A stretch of DNA of 64,000 nt from Spirosoma sp. SC4-14 (GCF_037201965.1 NZ_CP147518.1:5821001-5885000), one strand, 5' to 3'. Positions 51,267-60,838 are shown, counted from the first letter of the stretch. Made by a program: numbers and translations. Notes: generated by a model from the letters alone, not told the origin.

Positions 51267-52835
51267 TCATTTCTCCCGCTCGGTCAGGTCCAATTGTTGA
51301 ATCAGGGCCGGGTTTTCGGGGGTTAAGGTGAAAAATACGTCGATATTGGCCTTTTCGCCTTCTATCAGAAAATGGCCACGCAACTGGTTTTCCGGTATTA
51401 AATCGCCTATCCGAACAATGCGGCCCATTTTGGCAAACAGAGCCTGCGCCTTTTTCCGACGGTTCTCCAGCGACTGATCGGGAAAGAAGTTCTCAGCAAA
51501 AATTGGGCTCTTTTCGGCGTTGTTCCAATCGGGCAATAGGCTAACCAACTCGGCTTTTCGCTGGCTAAGAATGGGCGAAACCGGCAATCGACGGGGTTTG
51601 AGTCCGGCCGTCGCCACTAGTGTATCGAGCACGGCCCAGTTGATTGTCCCCAGATTGGCGTAGGTCAGGTTACCGTAAGCAATGACGCCAATGCCATACT
51701 CGGGCATGATCCGCCACTGGCTGCCGAACCCCGGTAAGCCACCGCTGTGGGCAATGTAGTCGCGTCCGTCGCCATCGCGGCTCCAGGTTAAGCCATAGGC
51801 ATAATGCGTAACCATCGGCGTAACGCGTCCGCCCGGAAACCGAAACGCCGGATTCAGATCGCGAAACGTTTGGGGCATGTGCATTTCCCGCACCGAACTC
51901 CGCTTAACGGGGCCGGTTTCGGCATCATTTCGGGGAGGCCAGGCTGCCAGATGAAACGCTACATAGCGGCTAAAATCGTCGATTGAGGTCATCAGGCCGC
52001 CCATTGCACCATAGCTACCGTCGTGCAATAGCGGCTCCTCGACCCACTGCTCATTCAGCCATCGGTAGCCGTGAGCCAGTTGATCAGCCGGAACACGGGT
52101 GTATTCCCACTCCGTATGCGTCATGCCCAACGGTTTCAGAATAGCTTCGGTAATATAGTGCTGATAGGGCTTACCCGATACGTTGGTGATGATTCGGCCC
52201 AGCATGGCAAAGCCAAGATTACTATATTCGTAGGCTACATTCGGCACATTGGAGAACGATACCCCGCCTTTGAGCAACGCCAGCAGATCGGCATCGGTAT
52301 CGGCTAGCTGGCGGTCGCCCCAGGGGTTATCTTCGGGGAAACCGGCCGAATGCGCCATCAGATTACGCACCGTTATAGCGGGTGCATCGGCGGTGAGATA
52401 CATAAGCTTCGATGCTTCGGGAATGTATTTCGCCACAGGATCGTCCAGCCGAAGTTTGCCTTCATCGCGGAGTTTCAGAATAGCCAGTGCCGTAATGCTT
52501 TTGGTCATTGAGGCAATTCGAAATACCGATTTTGGTGTTGCCAGGGTTTTACGGGCCACATCGGTATAGCCTATACCGCCCGAATGCACGAGCTTTCCGT
52601 CGACGACAATGCCATACGTTAGGCCCGGATAGTGGTTTTTGGCGGCATAGTCCTGATATAGTTTATCGAGTGCCGGAAAAACAGCAGCGATTCTGGCCAA
52701 CCGGTCGGCATCAGTAAAAACAGGAGGCTGGTAGGTTTTCTGCTGAGAAGAGGCATCAATGGATTTAGTTGCTGCCGTCTGAGCAAACGCCCGTGCCGAT
52801 AACAACGTAAGAAGAAGTAAAGCAATTCGATTCAT
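51267..52835 (-). CDS. Serine hydrolase, beta-lactamase class C family
   Basis: 522 residues with a signal peptide (MNRIALLLLTLLSARAFAQ). Class C/penicillin-binding fold: nucleophile in FRIASMTKSITALAIL (S-x-x-K), YEYSNLGFAML (Y-x-N), and HSGGLPGFGSQW (the H-S/T-G-G box in place of K-T-G). The C-terminal 130 residues (RRKAQALFAKMGRIVRIGD ... IDVFFTLTPENPALIQ) form a separate NTF2-like or lipocalin-like domain typical of the larger Bacteroidota members. It acts as an esterase or D-aminopeptidase-type hydrolase in the periplasm; beta-lactam hydrolysis is not implied. Its 3' end touches the truncated RHS array. Confidence 0.88.
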   Translation of the reverse strand: MNRIALLLLTLLSARAFAQTAATKSIDASSQQKTYQPPVFTDADRLARIAAVFPALDKLYQDYAAKNHYPGLTYGIVVDGKLVHSGGIGYTDVARKTLATPKSVFRIASMTKSITALAILKLRDEGKLRLDDPVAKYIPEASKLMYLTADAPAITVRNLMAHSAGFPEDNPWGDRQLADTDADLLALLKGGVSFSNVPNVAYEYSNLGFAMLGRIITNVSGKPYQHYITEAILKPLGMTHTEWEYTRVPADQLAHGYRWLNEQWVEEPLLHDGSYGAMGGLMTSIDDFSRYVAFHLAAWPPRNDAETGPVKRSSVREMHMPQTFRDLNPAFRFPGGRVTPMVTHYAYGLTWSRDGDGRDYIAHSGGLPGFGSQWRIMPEYGIGVIAYGNLTYANLGTINWAVLDTLVATAGLKPRRLPVSPILSQRKAELVSLLPDWNNAEKSPIFAENFFPDQSLENRRKKAQALFAKMGRIVRIGDLIPENQLRGHFLIEGEKANIDVFFTLTPENPALIQQLDLTEREK

Positions 52836-52936
52836 AAAAGTAGTCAGGTTGATTGCCTAAAGATAGTACTTTCGTGCTGAGCCTGATACGGTTTCTCACT
52901 GATCCGTAGTGCAAACTCCTGAACCAACTCCATAGT

Positions 52937-53911
52937 ATGAAAGCCATTTTATGCAAACAGTTCGGCCCACCCGAGTCGCTTGTTCTCGACGAGATACCAT
53001 CGCTCAAGGCTTCAGCCGATCATGTCGTTATCCGTGTAAAAGCCTGTGGCGTCAATTTCCCCGACACGCTGATGATTGAAGGTAAATATCAGTTCAAACC
53101 GCCGTTTCCATTCTCGCCCGGTGGCGAGGTGGCCGGTGTTGTTACCGACGTGGGCGAGGGCGTCAGACACCTGAACGTGGGCGACAATGTATTTTCGCTG
53201 ACCGGGCACGGTGGTTTTGCCGAAGAAGTGATTGGCAAAGCCGCCACTACCCTACCCATGCCTGCTGGTATGGATTACGTAACGGCCGCATCGACCATGT
53301 ATACCTATGGCACCTCCTATCATGCGCTAAAAGATCGGGCGGCTCTACAGCCGGGCGAAACCTTGCTGGTGCTTGGCGCTGCGGGTGGAGTTGGGCTGGC
53401 AGCCGTTCAGTTAGCTGTGCTGATGGGCGCGCGGGTTATTGCGGCTGCATCAAACGATGAGAAACTAGCTATTTGTCGGCAGATGGGCGCATCTGAAACT
53501 ATTAATTATAGCACGGAAGACCTGCGCGAGCGTCTGCGCGAACTTACGAATGGCAACGGTGTCGATGTTGTCTATGATCCTGTTGGCGACCAGTATGCGG
53601 AACCCTGCATCCGTTCGCTGGCCTGGAAAGGGCGCTATCTGGTAGTTGGTTTTGCGGCCGGTTCAATTCCTAACATACCGCTAAATCTGGCCTTGCTCAA
53701 AGGAGCCTCCATTGTTGGTGTGTTCTGGGGAGCCTTCGCACAACGTGAACCTCGCGTTAGCATGGCCAATTTCCAGCAGATTTTGACCTGGATCGAAACG
53801 GGTCAGCTCCGGCAACACATTTATCGAACCTACTCACTGCCCGAAGCTCCCCAAGCCCTCCGCGCCCTAATGAACCGCCAGGTTATCGGCAAGGCCGTAG
53901 TAGTTATGTAG
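52937..53911 (+). CDS. NADPH:quinone oxidoreductase-like protein (MDR family)
   Basis: 324 residues. N-terminal GroES-like domain (MKAILCKQFGPPESLVLDEIP; VNFPDTLMIEGKYQFKPPFPFSPGGEVAGVV) and Rossmann NADPH domain with LVLGAAGGVGLAAVQLAVLMGARVIAAASN. No zinc-binding cysteine cluster, as expected for zinc-free quinone oxidoreductases (QOR, zeta-crystallin group). It reduces quinones or enones with NADPH in the cytoplasm. It is divergent from the serine hydrolase and followed by a terminator. Confidence 0.9.
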   Translation: MKAILCKQFGPPESLVLDEIPSLKASADHVVIRVKACGVNFPDTLMIEGKYQFKPPFPFSPGGEVAGVVTDVGEGVRHLNVGDNVFSLTGHGGFAEEVIGKAATTLPMPAGMDYVTAASTMYTYGTSYHALKDRAALQPGETLLVLGAAGGVGLAAVQLAVLMGARVIAAASNDEKLAICRQMGASETINYSTEDLRERLRELTNGNGVDVVYDPVGDQYAEPCIRSLAWKGRYLVVGFAAGSIPNIPLNLALLKGASIVGVFWGAFAQREPRVSMANFQQILTWIETGQLRQHIYRTYSLPEAPQALRALMNRQVIGKAVVVM

Positions 53912-53913
53912 TT

Positions 53914-53959
53914 GATTGGTCATTGGTCATCTCCTACCTCTAATGACCAATGACTAATC
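53914..53959. terminator. Terminator hairpin
   Basis: Arms 53914-53930 and 53943-53959, 17 bp with one G-T wobble, 12-nt loop, starting 3 bp after the oxidoreductase stop. The arm has ATTGGTCATTGGTCAT, closely related to the hairpins at 25458 and 40703. Confidence 0.75.
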
Positions 53960-54123
53960 CGCCAATGCCCACTGACAAATGACAAATCTTTTGCCAAAAA
54001 ATATTATTTCAGCAGGATTAGGCCGTATTTTTGCGAATACCCTTCATAGAAAATAAAAATATTCTCTTGTGAATCAGTAATTTCTACAGCTTTCGCTGGC
54101 CGATTCGCTTATTCCCAACGTCT

Positions 54124-54999
54124 ATGCAACTTGACGATTTCCGAGAAGTAGCCTCTAAATACAAAGTCATTTTTTTCGATGCATTTGGCGTTTTGAAAAA
54201 TTATGAGGGCGTTCTGCCTGGCGTCGAAAATACCTTTAACTGGCTCATCGAAAACGGAAAGGAATTTTATGTGCTTACTAACGATGCCTCCCGTGGACCG
54301 CAGGAACTGGCCGAGTCGTATTACCGACAGGGCTTCTATGCCATTACGCCCGAACGGATCATATCGTCGGGAATGCTGGCCCGCGAATACCTCGACCTGA
54401 AAGTCAATCACGGCACGGTAGCTTATCTGGGTACCGAAAGTTCGGCGCATTATCTGGAAACCGCCGACTTGAAAACGCTTCCAATCAGCCAGGTCGATCT
54501 GGCCGATATTGACGACATCAATGCGCTGGTTTTGCTCGACGACGAAGGCTACGATTGGAACACTGATCTTAACAAAACAGTCAATCTGCTGCGTAAACGC
54601 AATATTCCGGTCATTGTCGCCAACACCGACGAAACCTACCCCGTTTCAAAAACCCGCATAGCCATTGCCATTGGAGCCGTGGCCGAAATGATCGAAACAA
54701 TCGTTGGTAAAAAATTTATCCGCTTCGGAAAACCCGATGCGCAATTGTTCATGTTCGCCTATGAACGGCTCGAAAACGTGGTTCCTCGTGGTATTGAAAC
54801 TCCTCAAGATGGCCATGTCAGCAAGCGGGATGTGCTGATGGTAGGCGATACTCTGCGTACCGACATTCTGGGCGGGAATAAATTTGGGCTGGATACGATG
54901 CTGGTTCTGACGGGCAACACACAGGCAAAAGACGTCGACGTTCAAATTTCCAGTACCGGCATTATTCCAACCTACATCTGCGAATCGGTTGTTTTTTGA
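54124..54999 (+). CDS. HAD-IIA family hydrolase
   Basis: 291 residues. Motif I is VIFFDAFGVLKNYEGVLPG (D-x-F-G instead of D-x-D-G), motif II VLTNDASRGPQELAESYY, with the C2-type cap between motifs II and III; motif III Lys in IRFGKPDAQLFMFAYERL and motif IV in VLMVGDTLRTDILGGNKFG. This is the NagD/TIGR01459-like layout: phosphatases of phosphosugars or nucleotides. The Phe in motif I replaces the second Asp, so catalytic activity may be altered. A TATTTTTG box (54026-54033) precedes it. Confidence 0.85.
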   Translation: MQLDDFREVASKYKVIFFDAFGVLKNYEGVLPGVENTFNWLIENGKEFYVLTNDASRGPQELAESYYRQGFYAITPERIISSGMLAREYLDLKVNHGTVAYLGTESSAHYLETADLKTLPISQVDLADIDDINALVLLDDEGYDWNTDLNKTVNLLRKRNIPVIVANTDETYPVSKTRIAIAIGAVAEMIETIVGKKFIRFGKPDAQLFMFAYERLENVVPRGIETPQDGHVSKRDVLMVGDTLRTDILGGNKFGLDTMLVLTGNTQAKDVDVQISSTGIIPTYICESVVF

Positions 55000-55044
55000 G
55001 GGCACACCCGAAAACACCAGGTCTAGCCGAACCGGCCAATAAAG

Positions 55045-55079
55045 ACATTGGGGAACCAGATTAGCCAGCTCCCCAATGT
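55045..55079. terminator. Terminator between convergent genes
   Basis: A 10-bp stem (55045-55054 with 55070-55079) and 15-nt loop, followed by a T at 55080 and the stop of the glycosyltransferase gene two bases later. It serves the HAD-IIA gene and possibly both. Confidence 0.6.
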
Positions 55080-55081
55080 TA

Positions 55082-56350
55082 TTACTCTACCACACCTGCC
55101 GGGGTCGTAATCGGTTCGTCGGCAGGCTGACTTTTTCGGCCAAACTTGGGGGCCAGCAACCGGTCATAAAATCGGAGCAGTTTACCCCGCTCGTGCGCCC
55201 AGGATAATTCGCTGGCAACCCGTTGATACCCAAATTCGCCCATGTCGAGCCGAATTGTTTCGTTATCCAACAGATAGGCAATCTTATCAGCAAAATCATC
55301 GATATCGTTTGGCCGCGCATACAGCGAAGCCTTTTGCGCAGAGAACCGGCCTTCTTTCAAATCGAACTGAACGATTGGTTTTTTCAGGGCCATGTATTCC
55401 ATGATTTTGTTCATGGTCGACAGGTTGTTCATCTCCGTAGGTCGATCCGGGTTTACGCATACGTCGGCCGTGTTGAGCACTTCGAGCAGCAGATCGTCGG
55501 GAATACGACCGTAGAAATCGACATATTCGGCTACGCCCAGCGTTTGAGCCAGCATTTTCATTTCGTCCAGGCTGGTGCCTCCACCAACAATAGCAAACTG
55601 AATGTCCTGTCGAAGGGCCACTAGTTTCTGTACGGCTTCGAGCAAGAGATCAATTCCTTCGGTTTGCGCAATCACGCCCAGATAGCCAACCAGATACCGG
55701 CGTCCTTTTTTGTAGGTATCGTTTCCCGGCACAATACGCAAGCGCTCCAGTTTAGGGCCACTCCGCACGATTGTTACATTCTCGGGTTTCATTTTGCCCC
55801 GCCGAATTGCAATTTCCCGGTATGATTCGTTGGTGGCAATGCTGGCATTGGCAACGCCATAGGTTATGCGCTCGAACAACAGCATCAACCGGTAGAAAAA
55901 ATCTTTCTTATCGAACTTGGCCAGATAAAATTCCGGGTTGATGTCGTGATGATCGAATACATAGCTCACCCCAAGCAGTTTGAACGGTAGTGCTACCGTA
56001 AAGATCAGATCGGGCGGATTGCAACCGTGTATGACATGAAACCGTTTCCGGGCAAAAATCTTAATCGCATACCAATACCACCAGAATATGGATGTGCCAT
56101 ATTCAACCAGATAGCCCAGCGCCCCAGAGGCTTCGATGGGCAATGGATGGCGGTAGATGTCGATACCATCGAGCTGTTGGAAGGCGGCTGTGTAGCCTTT
56201 CATCTTTGGACAGATGATGCTGATTTCAGCACCGGCTTCGCGCAGGGTAGTTGCTTCCTGCCACACCCGCCGGTCGAAGGGAACGGGCAGGTTTTCGACA
56301 ATGATCAGAATATGTTTACCGGCTAGGTTTTCGTAATTGGCTGTATTCAT
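55082..56350 (-). CDS. Glycosyltransferase family 4 (GT-B)
   Basis: 422 residues from the ATG at 56350 (MNTANYENLAGKHILIIVENLPV); the frame is open 11 codons further. N-terminal acceptor domain (PFDRRVWQEATTLREAGAEISIICPK, common to exopolysaccharide GT4 enzymes), C-terminal donor domain with GYLGVIAQTEGIDLLLEAVQKL and the E-x7-E region DVCVNPDRPTEMNNLSTMNKIMEYMALKKPIVQFDLKEGR. It transfers a sugar from a nucleotide donor to a lipid-linked or glycan acceptor. Gene order (downstream of the nucleotide-sugar dehydrogenase, 72-bp gap, same strand) puts it in an exopolysaccharide unit. Confidence 0.88.
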   Translation of the reverse strand: MNTANYENLAGKHILIIVENLPVPFDRRVWQEATTLREAGAEISIICPKMKGYTAAFQQLDGIDIYRHPLPIEASGALGYLVEYGTSIFWWYWYAIKIFARKRFHVIHGCNPPDLIFTVALPFKLLGVSYVFDHHDINPEFYLAKFDKKDFFYRLMLLFERITYGVANASIATNESYREIAIRRGKMKPENVTIVRSGPKLERLRIVPGNDTYKKGRRYLVGYLGVIAQTEGIDLLLEAVQKLVALRQDIQFAIVGGGTSLDEMKMLAQTLGVAEYVDFYGRIPDDLLLEVLNTADVCVNPDRPTEMNNLSTMNKIMEYMALKKPIVQFDLKEGRFSAQKASLYARPNDIDDFADKIAYLLDNETIRLDMGEFGYQRVASELSWAHERGKLLRFYDRLLAPKFGRKSQPADEPITTPAGVVE

Positions 56351-56422
56351 AGGTATAGTTGGCGCTAACAATAGTGACCACAAACGCCCCTATTGATTCA
56401 TAAATTCTGGGTGATAGCCCTA

Positions 56423-57772
56423 CTAGCGAAAAGTGAGTTGAGCGGGCGATTCGGCCGCTTCCTGCGACCAGTTGATGCCAATGTACTGGTTACGGGTATC
56501 GACATCGGTCGCAATACGAACCAGATCCAGAATAACTTTATCGGTCACGTTGCCCAGTACGTGTATAAACTCAGCCTCTTTAGTGCAAACGACCAGCACA
56601 TCGCTCCAGGCCACCAGTTCGCTGGCATCCTGTACCAACAACCGCGACAGGTGCGGAATGTGTTGATCGATGTATTCTTTGTTGGTACCGGTTAGCTTCG
56701 AAGTATGAACGTTTCGGTCGTAGATTTTCAGCGAAAAGCCTTTACCGAGCAGTGTTTCGGCCAGTTCAACCGCCGGGCTATTCCGTAGGTCGTCGGTGCC
56801 TGCCTTAAAACCGATTCCCAGAAACCCAATGTTCCGATGACTATGCCGCATCAGAATGGCAATGGCCCGCTGCATCTGAATTTCGTTGGTTCGATGAATG
56901 CTGTTGATCACCGGAACCTGCAGATACAGATCATGCGCCAATGTTTGTAATCCCTTCAGGTCTTTGGGCAGGCAGGAGCCGCCATAAGCAAATCCTGGTT
57001 TGAAATAATAGCTGGAGATATTAAGCTGCTTGTCTTTACAGAAAATATTCATCACTTCGTGGGAATCGATACCCAGCGAAGAACATATATTACCAACCTC
57101 ATTAGCAAACGAAATCTTGAGTGCATGGTACGTATTGTTGACATACTTCATGATCTCAGCGGTTTTTGTTTCGGCCACGATCAGTTCGGCAGGCAGCTCT
57201 TCGTACAGGCTTTTCACTATAGCCCCGGCCCGGTCAGACTCTGTCCCGATCAGGGTTAGTGGCGGATGATAATAATCGTATACGGCTGTTCCTTCGCGCA
57301 GAAATTCCGGATTGCTAACCACCGCAAAATCTACATTATGGGTTTTACCCGTACGATCTTCAATCATGGCCGCAATCTTGTTGCAAGTGCCGGGCATTAC
57401 GGTCGAGCGGAGCGCAATAACATGGAATCCGTCTTTTTCGCGCAGCACATCACCGAAATGTTCGGCCACCTTCAGAATATAAGCCAGATTGAGATGCCCC
57501 TGTGCCGTGGTGGGTGTTCCAACGGCAATAATCGACAGATCGGTATTTAGGATAGCTTCCCTAAAATCGGTTGTAGCCCGAATGCGTCCCAGCAGATGCT
57601 GCGTGGCAATGATGGCGTCTATGTCCTTTTCGACAATGGTTGCCCGCCCTTCATTAATCTGACCAACTTTAGTTTTGTTTACATCGACGCCCACGACCTG
57701 GTGACCATTCTGGGCAAGACAACCAAGACTGACGCATCCTACGTAGCCTAGTCCGAAAATACTGATGTTCAT
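56423..57772 (-). CDS. UDP-glucose/GDP-mannose 6-dehydrogenase
   Basis: 449 residues. NAD-binding start MNISIFGLGYVGCVSLGCLAQNGHQVVGVDVNKTKV, central domain with the catalytic thioester Cys in FAYGGSCLPKDLKGL, and C-terminal nucleotide-sugar domain (NIGFLGIGFKAGTDDLRNSPAVELAETLL). The GLGYVGCVSLGCLA start and INEGRATIVEKDID are closer to GDP-mannose dehydrogenase (AlgD) than to Ugd, but the sugar cannot be fixed from the sequence alone. It oxidises the C6 alcohol to a uronic acid, supplying precursors for an acidic polysaccharide. It is first in a probable unit with the GT4 gene. Confidence 0.9.
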   Translation of the reverse strand: MNISIFGLGYVGCVSLGCLAQNGHQVVGVDVNKTKVGQINEGRATIVEKDIDAIIATQHLLGRIRATTDFREAILNTDLSIIAVGTPTTAQGHLNLAYILKVAEHFGDVLREKDGFHVIALRSTVMPGTCNKIAAMIEDRTGKTHNVDFAVVSNPEFLREGTAVYDYYHPPLTLIGTESDRAGAIVKSLYEELPAELIVAETKTAEIMKYVNNTYHALKISFANEVGNICSSLGIDSHEVMNIFCKDKQLNISSYYFKPGFAYGGSCLPKDLKGLQTLAHDLYLQVPVINSIHRTNEIQMQRAIAILMRHSHRNIGFLGIGFKAGTDDLRNSPAVELAETLLGKGFSLKIYDRNVHTSKLTGTNKEYIDQHIPHLSRLLVQDASELVAWSDVLVVCTKEAEFIHVLGNVTDKVILDLVRIATDVDTRNQYIGINWSQEAAESPAQLTFR

Positions 57773-58334
57773 GTTTACGATCAGGTTGATTAGTAATCCA
57801 TTGCGTTAAACGTCATAGAGTTGTGCAATTCGGGGCGATTTTGCTTAATCCTGCACTTGTTAGCAGCCAGCCCATTCAGAGAAATCGCACGAATCGATAT
57901 TTATATACTGTATAAACAATAACGGATCATCAGGTATCCAATCCGAAATATTTGCACTAATATAGTAAACTTGTATTTATAAAAATAAATAATCAGTAAC
58001 TAATAGTTAAATTTAATCAAATGGCTTATTGTTTTTCACTAACGAGCTTTACAACTGTATTATTCCAATAATATTTACCTCAAAGAGTGGTATAAGGCAG
58101 TATGAAGAACATGGTTCAGCTATAAGCGCACCCTATACAGCACGCTAATTACAAAAACGAACAGCCACCAATATTTACTTAATAGAAAATTGATAAATAT
58201 AAAGTACCCATTACTTGTCAGTTTTAGACAATAATGTATTTTTGTAGAGCATGTAACGCCACGGAGAAACAGGATACGGATCGTTTCCTGTTGTGCTTAA
58301 GAAGGAGAAATAGCCACTAAGAAAGGCGGGTTAT
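57773..58334. other. AT-rich gap with an orphan rightward promoter
   Basis: About 560 bp, mostly AT-rich leader of the dehydrogenase gene. No coding frame was found. Near the right end there is a well-formed promoter on the opposite strand (58215-58244), followed by a small stem (AACAGGA/TCCTGTT at about 58268-58292), with no gene on that strand to receive it. Confidence 0.5.
58215..58244 (+). promoter_or_regulatory. Orphan Bacteroidota-type promoter
   Basis: TTG (58215-58217), 19-bp spacer, TATTTTTG (58237-58244). Transcription would start near 58251 and run toward the convergent 3' end of the CpsB-like gene, so the product would be a short RNA or an antisense transcript. Confidence 0.45.
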
Positions 58335-59129
58335 TTATTGCTCTGGCTGCAGGGTATTGGTTTTGAGTAAGGACTCATTCAGCAGAGGCTGTTTGCGTAA
58401 CAGTTCATAGTCTGAGGAGCTAAACAGAGCAGAGAGAGAATTCAGATCGTTTGGGCGATGCATATCGCTTCCGATAAAATCGACCCATCCTTTTTTGAGT
58501 AAGAAACGGGCCTGAGCCTGGGCGCGCTCACCATACCGCCCCGTAAGAGAGGCCCAGTTTAGTTGAAACAGGCAGCCTTTTTCGTGTAGTTGTGCAAGGG
58601 TAGCCTGATCGTCAAAATAAAAAGAGTAGCGTTCAGGGTGAGCCAATACGGGTGTATAACCACGGGTCTGCATTCGGAACAGCAAATCGTCGAGCTGACG
58701 GGGAGCAGCCGCCCAGCCTACTTCGAACAGTAAATAACGAGCCGAACCAAACGTGAGCAGATCGTCGTCAGTCAGAAGAGCCGGAAAAAACTCATCGAGC
58801 AGATACTCAGCCGCTACTTCAATCTGGAGGGGCAGGTCATTTTCGGCAGCCAATGCCTGGAGAGTTGCCTGGGCCGCCCGTAATGTAGCCGACTCGGTAG
58901 GATACCAGTCGCGACTAACATGGGGGGTTGTAATTACTTTCTGGATTCCCCAGGCAGCCAGTTGTTTCAGGCAGGCAAGTGCCTGCTCTTCGTCTTTTAC
59001 TCCGTCATCTATACCCGGCACCAAATGGGAATGCATATCGACCCGCCAAAAGCAGGGGTCGACCAGATCCTCAACTGCCGAAGCAGAGCGCCAGGAAATC
59101 GTTTGACGAATCGTTTGCCAGAAACCCAT
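58335..59129 (-). CDS. CpsB/CapC-type PHP-domain tyrosine phosphatase
   Basis: 264 residues. The PHP fold is visible in DMHSHLVPGIDDGVKDEEQALACLKQL (first metal His pair), VITTPHVSRDWYPTES, the Glu of IEVAAEYLLDEFFP, VLAHPERYSFYFDD and DFIGSDMHRPNDLNSL, all metal ligands of the manganese-dependent tyrosine phosphatases. In capsule loci CpsB removes phosphate from tyrosine kinases of the Wzc/CpsD type and so controls chain length. Such a kinase is not in the window. It belongs to the polysaccharide gene group but is separated from it by 560 bp. Confidence 0.88.
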   Translation of the reverse strand: MGFWQTIRQTISWRSASAVEDLVDPCFWRVDMHSHLVPGIDDGVKDEEQALACLKQLAAWGIQKVITTPHVSRDWYPTESATLRAAQATLQALAAENDLPLQIEVAAEYLLDEFFPALLTDDDLLTFGSARYLLFEVGWAAAPRQLDDLLFRMQTRGYTPVLAHPERYSFYFDDQATLAQLHEKGCLFQLNWASLTGRYGERAQAQARFLLKKGWVDFIGSDMHRPNDLNSLSALFSSSDYELLRKQPLLNESLLKTNTLQPEQ

Positions 59130-59229
59130 AATCTGTTAAAGCATAAATGTAGCCATGCCTGGTGATTTTGCCAAATATTCAAAACTAACACGGTTTTTGA
59201 TACAAACCTACCGTAAAATTTAGATTAGA

Positions 59230-59237
59230 TAAATTTG
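59230..59237 (+). promoter_or_regulatory. Predicted -7 box of the epimerase gene
   Basis: TAAATTTG matches TAnnTTTG and lies 80 bp before the ATG at 59317. A TTTG is seen 30 bp upstream, further than usual, so the prediction rests mainly on the -7 box. Confidence 0.35.
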
Positions 59238-59316
59238 AACATTGCATCCTTTCTACTTCTTAAACATTTTTTTATACTAAAAATTCCGGTGGTTCACCTT
59301 ACTCGCATTTCCAACT

Positions 59317-60270
59317 ATGACAATCTTACTTACAGGTGTTGCTGGTTTCATTGGGTCACACTTAACCGAGCATCTTTTAGCCCTCGGTCATACCATAATT
59401 GGGCTAGATAATTTTGATACCCAATATAATCCCGATCGAAAACGTCTAAATGTACGCTCATTTACGGACCATCCAAACTTTTGCTTTATAGAAGGCGACA
59501 TACGCGATCAAATGGCACTAACTGATCTGCTACGCCGGTCTGCTTGCGATACTGTTGTTCATCTGGCCGCACGAACCGGTGTTCGCGACTCGGTTCACGA
59601 ACCGGCTCTCTGCATCGATGTCAATGTAAACGGAACGTTGTCGCTTCTGGAAGCAATGAAGAAAACCAATACCCGGCGTCTGGTCATGGCATCGTCGTCG
59701 TCTGTATATGGAAACTCAACAGTTGTACCCTTTCGGGAAGAGGATGATGCCAATCGGCCACTTTCGCCCTATGCTATGTCGAAACGCTCAGCGGAAATGC
59801 TGGCCCATACCTATCACCATTTGTATGGGTTCGACGTTGCCTGCCTTCGCTTCTTTACGGTTTATGGCCCTCGCCAGCGACCCGAAATGGCCATTAGCCG
59901 ATTTACCGAAAAAATGTATGAAGGGCAACCCATTACACTGTATGGCGATGGCAGTACATCCCGCAACTACACCTATATACACGACACCGTTTTAGGAATT
60001 GTTCGCGCTATGAACCACCTCAAAGGGTTTGACCTGTTAAATATTGGCGGTTCGGCTCCGATAAGTCTGCGCGATCTGGTTAAATTAATTGAGCGGGCAG
60101 TGGGCAAAAAAGCGGTTATCGACTGGCAGCCTAACCAACCGGGCGACGTTGTTCAGACCAGTGCCGATCTTCAGCGTGCCCGATCCAGAATTGGCTATCT
60201 GCCTTCGGTACCAATTGAAGAAGGCATTCATCGCTTTGTACGCTGGTATCAACAAAGCCTGTTTTATTAG
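59317..60270 (+). CDS. NAD-dependent nucleotide-sugar epimerase
   Basis: 317 residues, extended short-chain dehydrogenase fold. Cofactor loop MTILLTGVAGFIGSHLTEHLLALGH (G-x-x-G-x-x-G), DNFDTQYNPDRKRLNV, catalytic Ser in VMASSSSVYGN and Y-x-x-x-K in PLSPYAMSKRSAEML. RFFTVYGPRQRPEMAISRF and YGDGSTSRNYTYIHD are typical of UDP-glucuronate 4-epimerase and UDP-glucose 4-epimerase. The 317-residue length, LDNFDTQYNP and VYGPRQRPEMA favour UDP-glucuronate 4-epimerase, which would act downstream of a UDP-glucose dehydrogenase. Divergent from the CpsB gene. Confidence 0.87.
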   Translation: MTILLTGVAGFIGSHLTEHLLALGHTIIGLDNFDTQYNPDRKRLNVRSFTDHPNFCFIEGDIRDQMALTDLLRRSACDTVVHLAARTGVRDSVHEPALCIDVNVNGTLSLLEAMKKTNTRRLVMASSSSVYGNSTVVPFREEDDANRPLSPYAMSKRSAEMLAHTYHHLYGFDVACLRFFTVYGPRQRPEMAISRFTEKMYEGQPITLYGDGSTSRNYTYIHDTVLGIVRAMNHLKGFDLLNIGGSAPISLRDLVKLIERAVGKKAVIDWQPNQPGDVVQTSADLQRARSRIGYLPSVPIEEGIHRFVRWYQQSLFY

Positions 60271-60838
60271 TAATCTGAGCTGGTCAATTCTGGTATGTTT
60301 ATTGTTCATGAATGATTAAGTAGTTTCCTTACTTTTAAGTAAAAATAAACTAAAAATCATGGACTAGCATTCTTACTAACCAAAACAATAGTACATTTGC
60401 CGCTCCAACTTTTGGCATCCGCACCTGATTAACTCTCTTTTGTAACCTTTTTCAATGTAAATAGCCCGTAAACGGCTGCTGATTTCTATGCCCAGGCAGG
60501 AAAGAGCATTGCGTGTTTAAGTAACTCTGGTTTTACTAACCAATTGGTTTATAGGCTTAACCCACTAAACAACTGTTCCGTTTTAAGCAACTATGAAACT
60601 AGCATCATTACCAACATTAAAAAAAAGAGTACTTATAGACGGATTCTCCATACAAATAAATCAACTATCTTATTCCAAGAATCATTTACAAAAAATACAT
60701 ATTCTATCTTTTAAATATTTTTTTGTTTACATTTTTAAAAAAGAAATACTAAAAAATTAACTAAACGGACTTTTTTGTCTAAGATCAGTAAGTATATTTA
60801 CACGTCTATCTTATCAGCCACGAACCTACTCAATACTT
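60271..60838. other. Long AT-rich leader before the HicAB-like gene
   Basis: 568 bp, strongly AT-rich. It includes a 55-codon frame from the ATG at 60593 to 60760 (MKLASLPTLKKRVLIDGFS...) that ends in poly-Lys/Phe and looks like chance. A TTTTTTG (60771-60777) and TATATTT (60793-60799) about 15 bp apart, 45 bp before the gene, are a weak promoter candidate. No operator-like palindrome is obvious. Confidence 0.4.

Noticed and set aside
60593..60760. A 55-codon frame upstream of the HicAB-like gene
   Set aside because: Poly-Lys/Phe/Ile composition expected from AT-rich DNA, no ribosome site or motif.
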